Assembly (NCBI RefSeq): GCF_001431295.2
Contig: NZ_LKAJ02000001.1
Coordinates: forward strand, 1,612,001-1,676,000
Source of the DNA: Candidatus Berkiella aquae
GTDB lineage: Bacteria; Pseudomonadota; Gammaproteobacteria; Berkiellales; Berkiellaceae
Reading direction: 5' to 3'
Length of the DNA stretch: 64,000 nt
In this document: in pieces, positions 37,484 to 47,600 of the stretch
Layout of the letters: each line of letters opens with the position of its first letter
Numbering within the stretch: the stretch's first letter is position 1
Position numbers and translations under genes: made by a program
Notes under the pieces: model-generated
Seen by the model: only the letters and a program-made list of their open reading frames with translations
What the model was told of the DNA's origin: nothing
Database searches by the model: none

Positions 37484-38803
37484 TTAGTGTAAGGGCTTTT
37501 TAATACTGCCGGTGAATTTTAAAATTTCAGGCAAGATAGCTTTTCTAAATTTGCTGCCATTAAATAAACCATAATGCCCAACTTCTTCGGCTAAGTAATA
37601 ATGTTTCATTGAATCTGGGACATTTTTACAGAGTGTCAATGCTGATTTAGTTTGTCCAACACCTGTAATATCATCTTTGCCCCCCTCAATCGCGAGTAAG
37701 GCAATATGTTTGATATCTCTTAATTGCGCATATTTCCCGCGTAATTTGATTCGGCCTTGTTGCAACAATTTTTCTTGAAAGACGGTATTCATCGTTTGTA
37801 TATAAAACTCAGCTGTTAAATCCATGGTTGCCAAGTATTCACTATAAAATTTGATGGTTTTTAAAGCATTGACTCTGTCACCTTCAGCGTAATGCTTTAT
37901 TGCTTCGGTGAGAGATTTCATATGTCGATCAAGGTTCATACTCATAAAACCTGAAAGCTGCATAAATCCGGGGTAGACTAAACGCATATAACCAGGATAG
38001 CGACTTGGAACGATTGAGATAGCATTTTGCTTAAACCATTCATCACTACGTGAAGTTGCTAAGTCATTGACGGCTGTTGGGGCTTCATTCGTATCCACAG
38101 GACCACCAATCAGTGTCAATGAACTGGGCAAATGGGGTTCTTCATTGGCAGACATGACAGCTGCAGCAGCCAAAACTGGCACGGTTGGTTGGCAGACGGC
38201 AGTAACATGTAGATCAGGACCTAAATGTTGCATGAAAGTGATCATATATTGCACAAAATCGTTAAAATCAAATGCCCCTTCAGATAAAGGAACGTCTCTG
38301 GCATTTTTCCAGTCGGTAATATAAATATCATAGTGGGGTAACATATCGGTTACTGTTCCCCTTAAGAGCGTTGCATAATGGCCTGACATAGGCGCAACGA
38401 GTAACATTTTAGGTTGTTCTTTGTTATATCTTAATTTTTTAAAATGCAATAAATCACAAAAGTTTCTTTTTTTAACGATTTCTTCTATTACGTCATAATA
38501 GTCATCACCTATTTTGACGCCGTTGATTCCAAATTCAGGTTTATGATAGGTGTCAATCAACATATGATAAACATATAAAGATCCCGCCATTCCACGTAGT
38601 AAGTATTTGTGGTTTTTAAATAATTTTGCCATCAAGTCAGGATTCATATGAGGAATTTTATAAGGAATATTTAAACTATCCGATATACGAATTAATTGTT
38701 TGGATAGATCGTGCGAATAATCTGAAATAGGGTGTATAGCATTAAGATATGCGTCAGCAATTTCATAGACCCAACGATTATCGGTTACTGGATTAAATAC
38801 CAT
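37484..38803 (-). CDS. phaZ: Intracellular polyhydroxyalkanoate depolymerase PhaZ
   Basis: 439 residues of the intracellular PhaZ family, with an alpha/beta-hydrolase-like fold. The nucleophile is Cys204 in TAVCQPTVPVLAAAA, where extracellular enzymes use Ser. Other family blocks: LLVAPMSGHYATLLRGTV, YITDWKNARDVPLSEGAFDF, SLTLIGGPVDTNEAPTAVN and the C-terminal histidine region AEEVGHYGLFNGSKFR. It mobilises stored PHB, a typical reserve of Legionellales. A good ribosome binding site (AAGGAAATACGT) precedes the ATG. Confidence 0.95.
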   Translation of the reverse strand: MVFNPVTDNRWVYEIADAYLNAIHPISDYSHDLSKQLIRISDSLNIPYKIPHMNPDLMAKLFKNHKYLLRGMAGSLYVYHMLIDTYHKPEFGINGVKIGDDYYDVIEEIVKKRNFCDLLHFKKLRYNKEQPKMLLVAPMSGHYATLLRGTVTDMLPHYDIYITDWKNARDVPLSEGAFDFNDFVQYMITFMQHLGPDLHVTAVCQPTVPVLAAAAVMSANEEPHLPSSLTLIGGPVDTNEAPTAVNDLATSRSDEWFKQNAISIVPSRYPGYMRLVYPGFMQLSGFMSMNLDRHMKSLTEAIKHYAEGDRVNALKTIKFYSEYLATMDLTAEFYIQTMNTVFQEKLLQQGRIKLRGKYAQLRDIKHIALLAIEGGKDDITGVGQTKSALTLCKNVPDSMKHYYLAEEVGHYGLFNGSKFRKAILPEILKFTGSIKKPLH

Positions 38804-38885
38804 ACGTATTTCCTTCTAAGAAAAATGCTGTAAAACAACTTATGCTATTTATATAGCGGCAGAAAAGGACAAAAGGTAACTTAAT

Positions 38886-39995
38886 ATGGGTAATAAAGTG
38901 TTGCTTACACTGAATGCAGGATCATCCAGTATTAAATTTGCAACTTATTCTGTTTCAAATTCACTGCAAAAAATCCATGATGGCTCTATAGAGAATATTA
39001 AAACAGATCCCATTTTTAAGATCCGTAATCACCATAAACAAATCGTTTTTCAAGAACATTATGATCCTAAGCACGATTATGAGTTTTTTTATGAGCTGCT
39101 ATTAACAAAGTTGGCAGAGTTAGGTTCACCCATTATGGCTGTGGGACATCGCGTAGTGCACGGTGGAAGACGGTATTATCAGCCTGTAAAAATATCAAGT
39201 GATGTTGTTGAGTATTTAAAATCGTTGATTCCTTTTGCGCCATTGCATCAGCCTTATAATGTCGCAGCAATTGAAACCATACTGAAAAAGCATCCTGAAA
39301 TAGAACAGGTTGCTTGTTTTGATACCGCTTTTCATCATTCCCAAGGACATTTGGCTGTTCAATTTGGGATCCCCCGTGCCTTAACAGAGGAAGGCGTAAG
39401 ACGTTATGGGTTCCATGGTTTGTCTTATGAGTACATTATTTCCAAAGTAAAAACGACTTTCCCTGAAAAATTTCGACAACGAATTATTGTGGCTCATTTG
39501 GGAAATGGGGCAAGCCTTTGCGCAATTAAAGACGGCGTCAGCATTGCTTCAACGATGGGGTTTTCTACCCTCGAAGGATTACTGATGGGCACACGTTGTG
39601 GTTCTATTGATCCGGGTGTTTTACTTTATCTTATGCAATTTAAAAAATTGGATGCAGCGGCAATTGAAAAAATACTTTATAAGGAATCTGGTTTATTAGG
39701 CGTCTCTGGCATTAGCAATAATATGCAAGTATTGCTCGAAAATCATTCCAAAGAAGCCAAAGAGGCGATTGAATTATTTATTTATCGAATTAAAAGAGAA
39801 ATAGGATCGCTAGCAGCCGCGTTAGAAGGCCTAGATTTACTTATTTTTACTGGGGGCATTGGAGAAAATGCCTCAACTATCCGGGAAGCGGTATCTGATA
39901 GTCTTGATTGGCTTGGGCATCCTTCTGTGATGGTCATACCAACAGATGAAGAATGGGTGATTGCAAATCATACAGTCAATCTATTGCAATTATAA
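38886..39995 (+). CDS. ackA: Acetate kinase AckA
   Basis: 369 residues. Motifs: LLTLNAGSSSIKFATYS, GHRVVHGGRRYY, FDTAFHHSQ, RRYGFHGLSYEYI, IVAHLGNGASLCAI, MGFSTLEGLLMGTRCGSIDPG and LIFTGGIGENASTIRE. It makes ATP from acetyl phosphate, pairing with the Pta/Ptb enzyme across the divergent 82-base promoter region. It is somewhat shorter than the ~400 residues of E. coli AckA, mainly at the C-terminus. Confidence 0.95.
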   Translation: MGNKVLLTLNAGSSSIKFATYSVSNSLQKIHDGSIENIKTDPIFKIRNHHKQIVFQEHYDPKHDYEFFYELLLTKLAELGSPIMAVGHRVVHGGRRYYQPVKISSDVVEYLKSLIPFAPLHQPYNVAAIETILKKHPEIEQVACFDTAFHHSQGHLAVQFGIPRALTEEGVRRYGFHGLSYEYIISKVKTTFPEKFRQRIIVAHLGNGASLCAIKDGVSIASTMGFSTLEGLLMGTRCGSIDPGVLLYLMQFKKLDAAAIEKILYKESGLLGVSGISNNMQVLLENHSKEAKEAIELFIYRIKREIGSLAAALEGLDLLIFTGGIGENASTIREAVSDSLDWLGHPSVMVIPTDEEWVIANHTVNLLQL

Positions 39996-40008
39996 GAGAG
40001 AGCATTTA

Positions 40009-40662
40009 ATGAAAACTAAATTAATATGGATTTTTTTACTTAGTTTTTATTGTATAAGCAGTTTTGCTAATAATACAATAATCTTCGGCGAGAAAAAAAT
40101 TATTCTGCCTGATTATGAAGGGTATCATTTTGTTGGCGATAAAGAATCAAAGCAATTCAAGGTGTTTTCAGAGCTATTTTCTAGCGCCAATAAAGAACAG
40201 ATACAAGCTTTTTATGTTATTGCAAAAGAAAAAGAGCAGGTGGCATCTGGGTTGCCGCAAATTATTATCTATGCAACCTATCAAAACAAACCCGAATCTT
40301 TAACGCAAGCGGCATGGGATTCTGCTAAAAATGCTTTGATTGAAGATTATAAGAGCAAACCTGATAATGTGGTAGAAAAAAAAGACGGTAAAGTAAAAAC
40401 GGTTATCAAAAATGATGTTGTTGCAGAACCATCATATGTTTTAGTTGTCAGGACGATTGAACATGCGAATATTAACGATCAAAAACCCGAGGGGGTTATT
40501 ACCGATTTAACCAATCATATTTATGTAAACGGGGAAATTATCATTGTCGTGATGACTATTATTGGCAAAACGGCCATTAACGAAACCCAGTTAAAGAATG
40601 TTGAGGCAATCGCTAAAGCAAAAGCACTGCAGTTGATTGAATTAAATTCGAGTAAGAAATAA
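40009..40662 (+). CDS. Periplasmic hypothetical protein
   Basis: 217 residues from the ATG at 40009, after AGAGAGAGC; the longer frame overlaps ackA. Signal peptide MKTKLIWIFLLSFYCISSFA. The mature part is mixed alpha/beta with IIIYATYQNKPESLTQAAW and a hydrophobic strand GEIIIVVMTIIGK. Fourteen bases after ackA, so likely on its transcript. Family not recognised. Confidence 0.75.
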   Translation: MKTKLIWIFLLSFYCISSFANNTIIFGEKKIILPDYEGYHFVGDKESKQFKVFSELFSSANKEQIQAFYVIAKEKEQVASGLPQIIIYATYQNKPESLTQAAWDSAKNALIEDYKSKPDNVVEKKDGKVKTVIKNDVVAEPSYVLVVRTIEHANINDQKPEGVITDLTNHIYVNGEIIIVVMTIIGKTAINETQLKNVEAIAKAKALQLIELNSSKK

Positions 40663-40669
40663 TGTTAAA

Positions 40670-40696
40670 AACCAAACCAAATTATTTGGTTTGGTT
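40670..40696. terminator. Near-loopless hairpin between convergent genes
   Basis: Perfect 13-bp arms aaccaaaccaaat (40670-40682) and atttggtttggtt (40684-40696) around one base, so the real loop must use the inner A/T pairs. No T-run follows on the plus strand. A terminator function for the upstream gene is plausible but weak by the classical rule. Confidence 0.5.
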
Positions 40697-40754
40697 GCCT
40701 GTCTAAAACTAGGATTTACAGCATTACGGGCGATGATAATCTAAAAGCGCGTCT

Positions 40755-41777
40755 TTATCTTGATATAGCTTGCTCAACCGTTTGTTGCTCTTGTGCCTTA
40801 CATTGACTCAGTGACAATTGCAACTGATGATTTTCTGTCATTAAAGCCTTTATTTCTTGTTGAAGTGTTGCTTGGGTTTTTGTCATTTGTTCGCCGTTTA
40901 GTTGAAGAGCCTGATTCTGATGGAGAAGAGCACCTATTTGCTGCTCTAACAGAAACATCCGTTTCTCAGTCCTTTGCTCAGTTTCGATTTTTGCCTGTAG
41001 CGATTGTTCAAGGTGCAGGTTTTTCTCGGTTAATAAACACTGTGCCTGCTCATGCTGCATAGCGGCGTTCGCGAGGCTTTGTTGAGAATCAAGCAATGCC
41101 AGATTTTGTTTGGCTTGCTCATTCAATAAATGCTTATTTTCTTCACGCAGCATCATGAGTTGGTGCTGATGTTCAGCTTGCCGTGTTTCATTTTCAAGTT
41201 GTTGCTCAATCCTTAATCGTTCAATCGCTTGCTGGTAGTGCTCTAAATTGGTTTGGATCTGATTGGCTAATTGATGCAGTCGCGAGTTTTCTGCTTTGCT
41301 GTCAGCGAGTTGAGCATTCGCCGCCTCATGGCGCTCTTGAAGCTGAGCAAAAGCCTGCTTTATTTGCCGGTAATCCACTTCAAGCTGCAGAGCACGCTTA
41401 CATTCTGTTTGATAGCGCTCTGTCATGGCATTTAATTGCTGCAACGCGCCATTGAGAGCTTGTTCCGTGCTAACAATCGTTGATTGAAAAGTTTCGCATT
41501 CAGCAGCATGCGTTGCGCTCAGGACGGCAATTTTTTCTTCTGCTTCAGCCTGTAGGCGCTCCCATAAGCCTGTTACCAATTGAGCCAGCGCAGGAGGGAG
41601 TGAGGGAGTATTTTCTGTTTGAGTTGCTTTCCATTCTTTTAAGTGTTGATTGATGGTTGTTTTGCTCCCGGTGCCTAGTATTTCTCGCACGGCATCAACG
41701 GTAGGTGCTTTTCCAGATCCTTGTAATTTGAAGGCAGCATTAGCAACTTCCTCAAAACTTACCCCGATTCGTCCCAT
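40755..41777 (-). CDS. KfrA-like DNA-binding coiled-coil protein
   Basis: 340 residues. The N-terminal ~60 are a KfrA_N type helix-turn-helix (VSFEEVANAAFKL, APTVDAVREILGTGSKTTIN, QHLKEW). The rest is one long Gln/Glu-rich coiled coil (~75-335). KfrA proteins come from plasmid backbones (RK2), where they repress their own promoter and support partitioning. Chromosomal copies often sit in integrated elements, which fits the recombinase and kinase beside it. AGGA lies nine bases before the ATG. Confidence 0.85.
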   Translation of the reverse strand: MGRIGVSFEEVANAAFKLQGSGKAPTVDAVREILGTGSKTTINQHLKEWKATQTENTPSLPPALAQLVTGLWERLQAEAEEKIAVLSATHAAECETFQSTIVSTEQALNGALQQLNAMTERYQTECKRALQLEVDYRQIKQAFAQLQERHEAANAQLADSKAENSRLHQLANQIQTNLEHYQQAIERLRIEQQLENETRQAEHQHQLMMLREENKHLLNEQAKQNLALLDSQQSLANAAMQHEQAQCLLTEKNLHLEQSLQAKIETEQRTEKRMFLLEQQIGALLHQNQALQLNGEQMTKTQATLQQEIKALMTENHQLQLSLSQCKAQEQQTVEQAISR

Positions 41778-41804
41778 TTTTGGATGTCCTTTTTTAGTAT
41801 TTTT

Positions 41805-41845
41805 TATATTCGTAACATATTACGTATTATGTAATCTATTACTTT
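41805..41845. promoter_or_regulatory. Candidate KfrA operators
   Basis: Just upstream of the kfrA-like start (minus strand) three GTAA/TTAC half-site pairs occur in ~35 bases (GTAACATATTAC at 41812-41823, then TATTATGTAATC and TAATCTATTAC). Inverted half sites at the promoter fit KfrA-type autorepression. No binding evidence. Confidence 0.45.
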
Positions 41846-41878
41846 AAAATTCAAATTTGCGATATAGAAATACAAATA

Positions 41879-41912
41879 TTAACTATCGATAAGGATGCTT
41901 ATCGATAGTTAA
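41879..41912. repeat. Perfect palindrome with 15-bp arms
   Basis: ttaactatcgataag (41879-41893), spacer GATG, cttatcgatagttaa (41898-41912). It is the longest perfect inverted repeat I see away from terminators; it has no T-run and lies between a KfrA-like gene and a small membrane protein gene. It could be a protein operator, a recombination core or a centromere-like site. Confidence 0.9.
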
Positions 41913-41966
41913 AGCATAAAAATCACTGATCGTTCCCAATCAATCAGCCATGAAAGGGGAAAAATA

Positions 41967-42146
41967 TTATTTGATTTTGATGCGGCTCATAACGGAATTC
42001 CTGTTATTGCTAGAGCCTCGTGAGCGAAATGATTGATAAAAAAGACAGAAAAAGTGTTTTACAACCCAAAGCAAAACAAAACACGTAATCACAAAATAGA
42101 ATATTGGCATTAAACCGCCATTAATCTGTTGCCTTATCGCTTTCAT
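41967..42146 (-). CDS. Small membrane protein (59 residues)
   Basis: Found by hand on the minus strand. It has a short polar start (MKAIRQQINGG), one long hydrophobic helix (LMPIFYFVITCFVLLWVVKH, continuing FFCLFY) and a basic tail (SFRSRGSSNNRNS ... SRIKIK), a classic single-pass inside-positive topology. No clear ribosome binding site. It points the same way as the kfrA-like gene, with the palindrome between them. Function unknown. Confidence 0.5.
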   Translation of the reverse strand: MKAIRQQINGGLMPIFYFVITCFVLLWVVKHFFCLFYQSFRSRGSSNNRNSVMSRIKIK

Positions 42147-42217
42147 CCATAATCAATGGAAACTCATTTTATGTGAGTTAGTATTCTGTGTTCGAAATTA
42201 TAAATGAGGAAATCATT

Positions 42218-43408
42218 ATGATGACTGGACCCGATAGTAATTCAAAGAAGAGAAAGCTGACCTCAGAAAATAGTGACAGTATAAAACGACAGAGAACTTC
42301 CAAGTCTTCCTTTATTTCAAAAAGGGCTTGCGTACAATCGAATTTACTCAATGTGACACAAAATGACTGGCATAAGGCAAATCATTTTTTTAAAACTCAC
42401 CGTAATGAAACTAAAATGTCGAAAAAAAATCGAAGCCTAGGGCATTCCTTTATTCGATTTGATAATGAAATCATTGCTTTAGCGAATAAAGCAATGGAGG
42501 GTACTTTAGGCGAAGGCGCATTTGGTGTTGTTGTCGCAGGGCAGTGTCAGACAGGAGAAAATTGCGCGATTAAAATTGAAGGAGGCACCAAAAGAAGGCC
42601 GAATACTCAAGAAATTCAAGTAATGAGAAAGCTACAATATTATTTAGCTGAAACCTCAAGAACTTTACCTACGATTAAGAATTTCAAAGGAAATGACATT
42701 TCATCTAAACGCTATACTGCCCTAAGCTTACGAAAAGGGAAAGAACTTTCACAAGTTATTTCACAGTTGAATTACAAACAAAAATTAATAACAGCAATTA
42801 AAGCCTGTGAGGCACTCTTAGAGGTTCATGATAAACGTGTTATCCATGCTGATATAAAAGCGAATAACATGATTGCTGATGTTAAAGGTAATAACATTCA
42901 TGTCGATACCGTTGATTATGATTTTTCAATCATATTACCTAAAAATAAAGATTATGTTACCGATGGTTGGAAAGGAACATTAGATTATATGGCACCTGAA
43001 ATTGCTGCCGCTATTCGGCTACCGGTTAATGCTAAATTTTCATTTAGCTCAGATATTTATGCGTTAGGTCAGATGTTTATTCTTGATTTTAAGTTACCAA
43101 AGCAAATATTTGCCGATATGATATGTCTTAACCCGCAAGAACGCTGTACTTTAGATAAAATTATTTTAAAACTCATTAATCAATTATCTGCGTTAAAGAA
43201 TTTAGAAGATGAAATTTTACAATTTATCCATAAAACAAAAGCAAAGTATGATCCTAATTACAAATCACCAGCTTCCACCGTGAATAATAGTGCTTACTTT
43301 CTTGGTTTTACACATTATCTCAAAGAAACGGCTAATGCATTTTGTCAAAAAAGTTTAGATATTCCAACAATGGCTAAAAACTACATTTTATCTTATTTTC
43401 CCAGATAA
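42218..43408 (+). CDS. Eukaryotic-type protein kinase with NLS-like N-terminus
   Basis: 396 residues from the ATG at 42218 (GAGG eight bases before). The N-terminus has two basic clusters spaced like a bipartite nuclear signal (KKRK at ~8-11 and KRQR at ~22-25). Kinase motifs: GEGAFG 98-103, VAIK-type Lys119 (CAIKIEGG), HADIKANN with Asp212, DYDFS with Asp235 (DFG variant), GTLDYMAPE and SSDIYALGQMF. All catalytic residues are present, so it should be active. Such kinases are typical type IV effectors. The partial kinase at 63471-64000 shares the FASDVYALG-type C-lobe. Confidence 0.88.
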   Translation: MMTGPDSNSKKRKLTSENSDSIKRQRTSKSSFISKRACVQSNLLNVTQNDWHKANHFFKTHRNETKMSKKNRSLGHSFIRFDNEIIALANKAMEGTLGEGAFGVVVAGQCQTGENCAIKIEGGTKRRPNTQEIQVMRKLQYYLAETSRTLPTIKNFKGNDISSKRYTALSLRKGKELSQVISQLNYKQKLITAIKACEALLEVHDKRVIHADIKANNMIADVKGNNIHVDTVDYDFSIILPKNKDYVTDGWKGTLDYMAPEIAAAIRLPVNAKFSFSSDIYALGQMFILDFKLPKQIFADMICLNPQERCTLDKIILKLINQLSALKNLEDEILQFIHKTKAKYDPNYKSPASTVNNSAYFLGFTHYLKETANAFCQKSLDIPTMAKNYILSYFPR

Positions 43409-43432
43409 TAAGCCAAGGATGTCGTGACAAAT

Positions 43433-43465
43433 GAATGAATGCATTTTAAAATACTGCATTCATTC
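43433..43465. repeat. Inverted repeat upstream of the second recombinase
   Basis: 11-bp arms gaatgaatgca / tgcattcattc around ttttaaaatac, between the kinase stop and the recombinase ATG. It may be a weak terminator, an operator or a recombinase site; no T-run follows. Confidence 0.7.
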
Positions 43466-43485
43466 GATTAAATAGGCAAGACAAC

Positions 43486-44442
43486 ATGGTGCCCAATAAA
43501 ACAGATATAACATTAAAAAATGACGTTTTCTTAGATAAGATTGCATTGGACAATGTTTATATCAAAGCGGCAACCAGCGACAATACGCGAAAAGCTTATC
43601 AGCAAGATATCCGCCATTTTATGGCGAATGGAGGGTTGCTTCCGTCCAATACTGGCAACCTGCTGCAGTATTTGCAAAATCAAGCAGGTGCTTTGAAATC
43701 TGAAACCTTACAACGAAGATTAACGGCCATTAAACATTGGCATATTTATCAAGGTTTTGCCGATCCCACCTTGCACCCCATGATCCGCAAAACACTAAGA
43801 GGTATTGCTCGAATTCATGGCAAACCCGTTGAAAAAGCAGCGGCTTTATCTATTCATGATCTTAAAACGGTGGCGTCATTCTTACATAATAGAAAAAGCT
43901 TACGTGATCATCGCGATATTGCTTTAATTCTTATTGGGTTCTTTGGCGCATTTCGTCGCAGTGAACTAGCAAAGCTTCAATGGGAACAAATTCAATTTTT
44001 AGAGGAGGGGATGACCATCCTCATCCCACGTTCTAAAACCGATCAAACAGGCGAAGGCCAAATTTGTGCGATTCCCTATGTTAAAGGTGACATTTGTCCG
44101 GTTAATGCATTGCAGCATTGGCAGCAAGCAGTGGGCTTATCAAGTGGGCCTGTATTTCGTGCTATCAATAAACACCAACAAATACAGCAAGACTGTTTAA
44201 CGCCCTTAAGCATTAATCATATTCTGAAAAGAGTCGCGCGCGAAGCTAATTTGCCCGATCCCGACCGCTATAGTGCCCATAGTTTACGTCGCGGTTTTGC
44301 CACCATGGCGAGCAAAAAAGGCGTTTCATTAACGGCGATTATGCATCACGGACGTTGGCGCCACGAAGGGACGGTCTATGGCTACATTGAAGAAGGCCAA
44401 CGCTTTACTGATAATCCGATAAATAAACTACTTGCAGAGTAA
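43486..44442 (+). CDS. Tyrosine recombinase (integrase-like)
   Basis: 318 residues. The SAM-like domain (~25-120, AATSDNTRKAYQQDIRHF) is followed by the catalytic domain with Arg in GAFRRSELAKLQ, Lys in IPRSKTDQTGEGQ, HSLRRGFATMAS (HxxR), HHGRWRHEGTVYGYI (His/Trp and Tyr). It resembles integrases of chromosomal elements in Legionellales rather than XerC/D. The neighbourhood (KfrA-like protein, effector kinase, giant protein) is what an integrated element would carry. No tRNA gene or direct repeats were identified as att sites. Confidence 0.9.
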   Translation: MVPNKTDITLKNDVFLDKIALDNVYIKAATSDNTRKAYQQDIRHFMANGGLLPSNTGNLLQYLQNQAGALKSETLQRRLTAIKHWHIYQGFADPTLHPMIRKTLRGIARIHGKPVEKAAALSIHDLKTVASFLHNRKSLRDHRDIALILIGFFGAFRRSELAKLQWEQIQFLEEGMTILIPRSKTDQTGEGQICAIPYVKGDICPVNALQHWQQAVGLSSGPVFRAINKHQQIQQDCLTPLSINHILKRVAREANLPDPDRYSAHSLRRGFATMASKKGVSLTAIMHHGRWRHEGTVYGYIEEGQRFTDNPINKLLAE

Positions 44443-44672
44443 GAAATGAGTTATCTGTATGCTTATGCAGCGCTTTGCTTGCTGTTTTACCATTAAATTC
44501 ACTCACCAATTTTTAAGCCCCTTTAAAGGCCAGCATAACTTTGCAAATTCATGAACTTAACGCTAGAAACCATTGCCTAATGGTGAAAATAGCTAAAATT
44601 CATATAGCTTACGATGAATCATTTAATAAATTTGCAAATACAACAATATGTATACCTTCCTGGGAGGATACT

Positions 44673-47600
44673 ATGCCAGACATAAGTGGGTTACAGCAAT
44701 TATGCCTCAGAGCCATTAAGGAGTCAGAGCAACAAAACATTGAAAGGCTAGTTGAAATAAAAAAATTAACTAAATCTTTATTAAAGCATTACTATGAAAT
44801 AAATGACGCTCAAAGCTATGCCAAAGTTATTCAAACTGCCTTGGATTATGTAGAACAACGAAAAAATAATCGTCTAGATATTTTGGCAAGTCTTTTTGAG
44901 ATAAAAAATACGGATATGGACGTAGCTAGCTATTATCTTGAAGAAGGTGGAGATGGGTTAATATGGAATATACTCCAACACCACGATCTAACCCAAACCA
45001 AAAGAAGCAGCAAAGAAATACAACCGTTTTTACATAACGTAGCACAAGAGATAGGTCTTGATAATCACAAGCCTCTTGCTGAAGTAAAATCTCTACTTAT
45101 GAATCTAAATGATAGTAGTCAAAGAAACGATTTACGGAAATTACACCTATACTCTAGATTATTTAAGCTTAATATCAAACAAGCATTTCAACGTAATGAA
45201 CCTCAACGTGTTGCAGCGTTACTGAAAGGGGTATTACCTTTAATCGAAAAAGGCCTGCAGTTGGGCCAATACGAACTTATGGTAGCTATATTCCATTTAG
45301 ACAAAGATGAAATTGAAGATCTTTATGCTTGTTATCAAAATAAGGCAAAAGCACTTATTAGTTGGTTACTTGTCGATGATCTAAAGCTAGAATCCTATGC
45401 TAAAGAAATGCATCATGAAAATAGCGAAGTACAAGCGTTTAAGCAAGCAGTTTTAACAAACATGGGGAATGAAAAACCATTAAAACCGATTAGGCAATTA
45501 GCCAGTGAATTAGATTCATCAATGGCAAGACAAGATGAGAATGCACTTCGTAGAATTGATGTTGAAGGTTTTGGCAATCTTGTTCAGAGCTATTTAGATA
45601 ATGATGTGGCAAGTTTTGCAGAAGGGATAGATACCCTATGTGAGAGAGTAAAATTTTTCTATAATCAGGGCGATCTTGAAATCATTACAAAGTTTCTTGA
45701 TATTGGTAATGAGGATTTAGATGAACTCGTTGTGTTATTACAGATGAATGATATCAATGCTATTCGATACTTTCTTATTCAAAATGAAAATATCGAAAAT
45801 CATGCATTTGATTATTCAACCCATCTAGATGGTTCTGATGCGGCTCGTGCTGTAGAGTTTAGAAAAGCATTATATTCCTACTTTGCGAAGCCCAATGAAT
45901 TAACTGTCAATCAAGAACAAATGAATGAGATTATTGCTACAGCTTTACAAAATCCCACTACGCAAAACCTATATTATGTTGAGATTAAAATTTCACAATC
46001 CTTGCAAAACGCATTTCAACAAAATAACGTTGATGAATATCTAGACATTCTCTTTAAGAGCGTAGATATCTATTCTATGCTTATGGAAAATGATATTTCC
46101 ACATTAATGATGTCACTACAGCTACCCAAAGCTAAAAGAGAATCATTTTTGTATTATTTACAACAAGGCGAACGTAATTTATGCGTTGCTATCTTGCTTG
46201 AAAATGATATGCAATTTCACCAAAATTTCAAATACGCATTGCATCAACAGCTGAGTGACTTTAAGAAAAGAGCATTTGCAAAGCTCAAGATTGATGAAAT
46301 GCCTGAACTCAATATTCAAACCAATAATCAAAGTGAAGCATTTCACGAGCACCCTAATTTCATCAACTATTGGTTATCTCGAGTTGATGATCTAAGTCGT
46401 TCATTTGACGCTAAAGATACCCTTGAATTTAACAATCAAGTCAAGCTTAAATTACAAAAATGTTTTAGAGAAAATGATGTAATCGGCTATAGCGATGTAA
46501 TTAGGCTATTAATTAAATATCGTGATGGATGTGTTAAATATCATAATATTCGAGGATTGTCTGTTGTTTTAGCCATTGATCATGATGATATTAAAACATC
46601 TATCAAGTTGATGAATAGTACCAATCGACCATATTTAGAATGGCGTACCGTTCAACAACATGAATTAGACAAGTTCTGCCAAACAGGTCTAAAAAAACAT
46701 GCTGAAATAGCGCCATTCATTAATCAAGTTTATCAAAACTTACAGATAAAGCTAAAAAGGTGTTTTCGTGACAGAACAGCAATAATAGCAGATGCACGAA
46801 GGGCAATCGATGTTGAAGAAATTGATGATTTGAAATATTTTATTATAGAATTGGAAGGGATGTTAAAACAAGCTATTTATTCAAACGATTCATTAGGTGC
46901 GGCAAGAACAATTGATGCTATTATTTCACTTGCTCAACATGCTTATGAAGCTGGTCGTTTAGATTTGGCAAATAACATACTAAAGTTACATGAAGTTAAT
47001 GATGATATTATCAATCAGTGTTTTGCAGAAGATAGAGTTAATTTACTTAAGTTGGCTTATATCAATGATATCAACCAAGAAAATATCTTTCGTCATATCG
47101 GAGACCAAGACGCTAAAGCTGATTTAAGATCAAACATTCAAACTAATTTGAGCGTTCAAACTCAAAATTTATTTAGCAGTACCAATAAATTAGAAAAGCT
47201 AATTTTTGATGCATTAAATGACCAAAATGAAAGAGCTTTAAAAACCTTATGTTATGAATGCAAAATGATGATAAGAAACGCTTTTATTAACAATGATCAT
47301 ACTATGTTTGTCGAAATGATCAAGCTCTATGCTCGTATGGCACATAAAGCTGTAGAGTTACGCAGAAACGATTTTGTTATTGAGCAATTCAATCTCGACA
47401 GAGATTATGTCGAATTGATTCAGCTTGTACAAAACCATCCCGGATTACCATTTGATCAAAACGCTTTTACAAATCTTGAATTTTTCAAGATTATTCAAAG
47501 TCAAAATCTTGAGTTGCTTGGCTTGTTATTTGGTATAGATAACGATAAGGTCCAAAAGTTTAAACAACAAGCTCACGCAACATTATTACAAGCTCCTAAA

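Noticed and set aside
40670-40696. CRISPR-like or phage attachment interpretation of the AACCAAACC hairpin
   Set aside because: A single palindrome without spacing or repetition; a terminator-like hairpin is simpler.
41183-41455. Plus-strand frame opposite the KfrA-like coiled coil
   Set aside because: Low-complexity shadow; no start signal and the minus-strand protein fits a known family.
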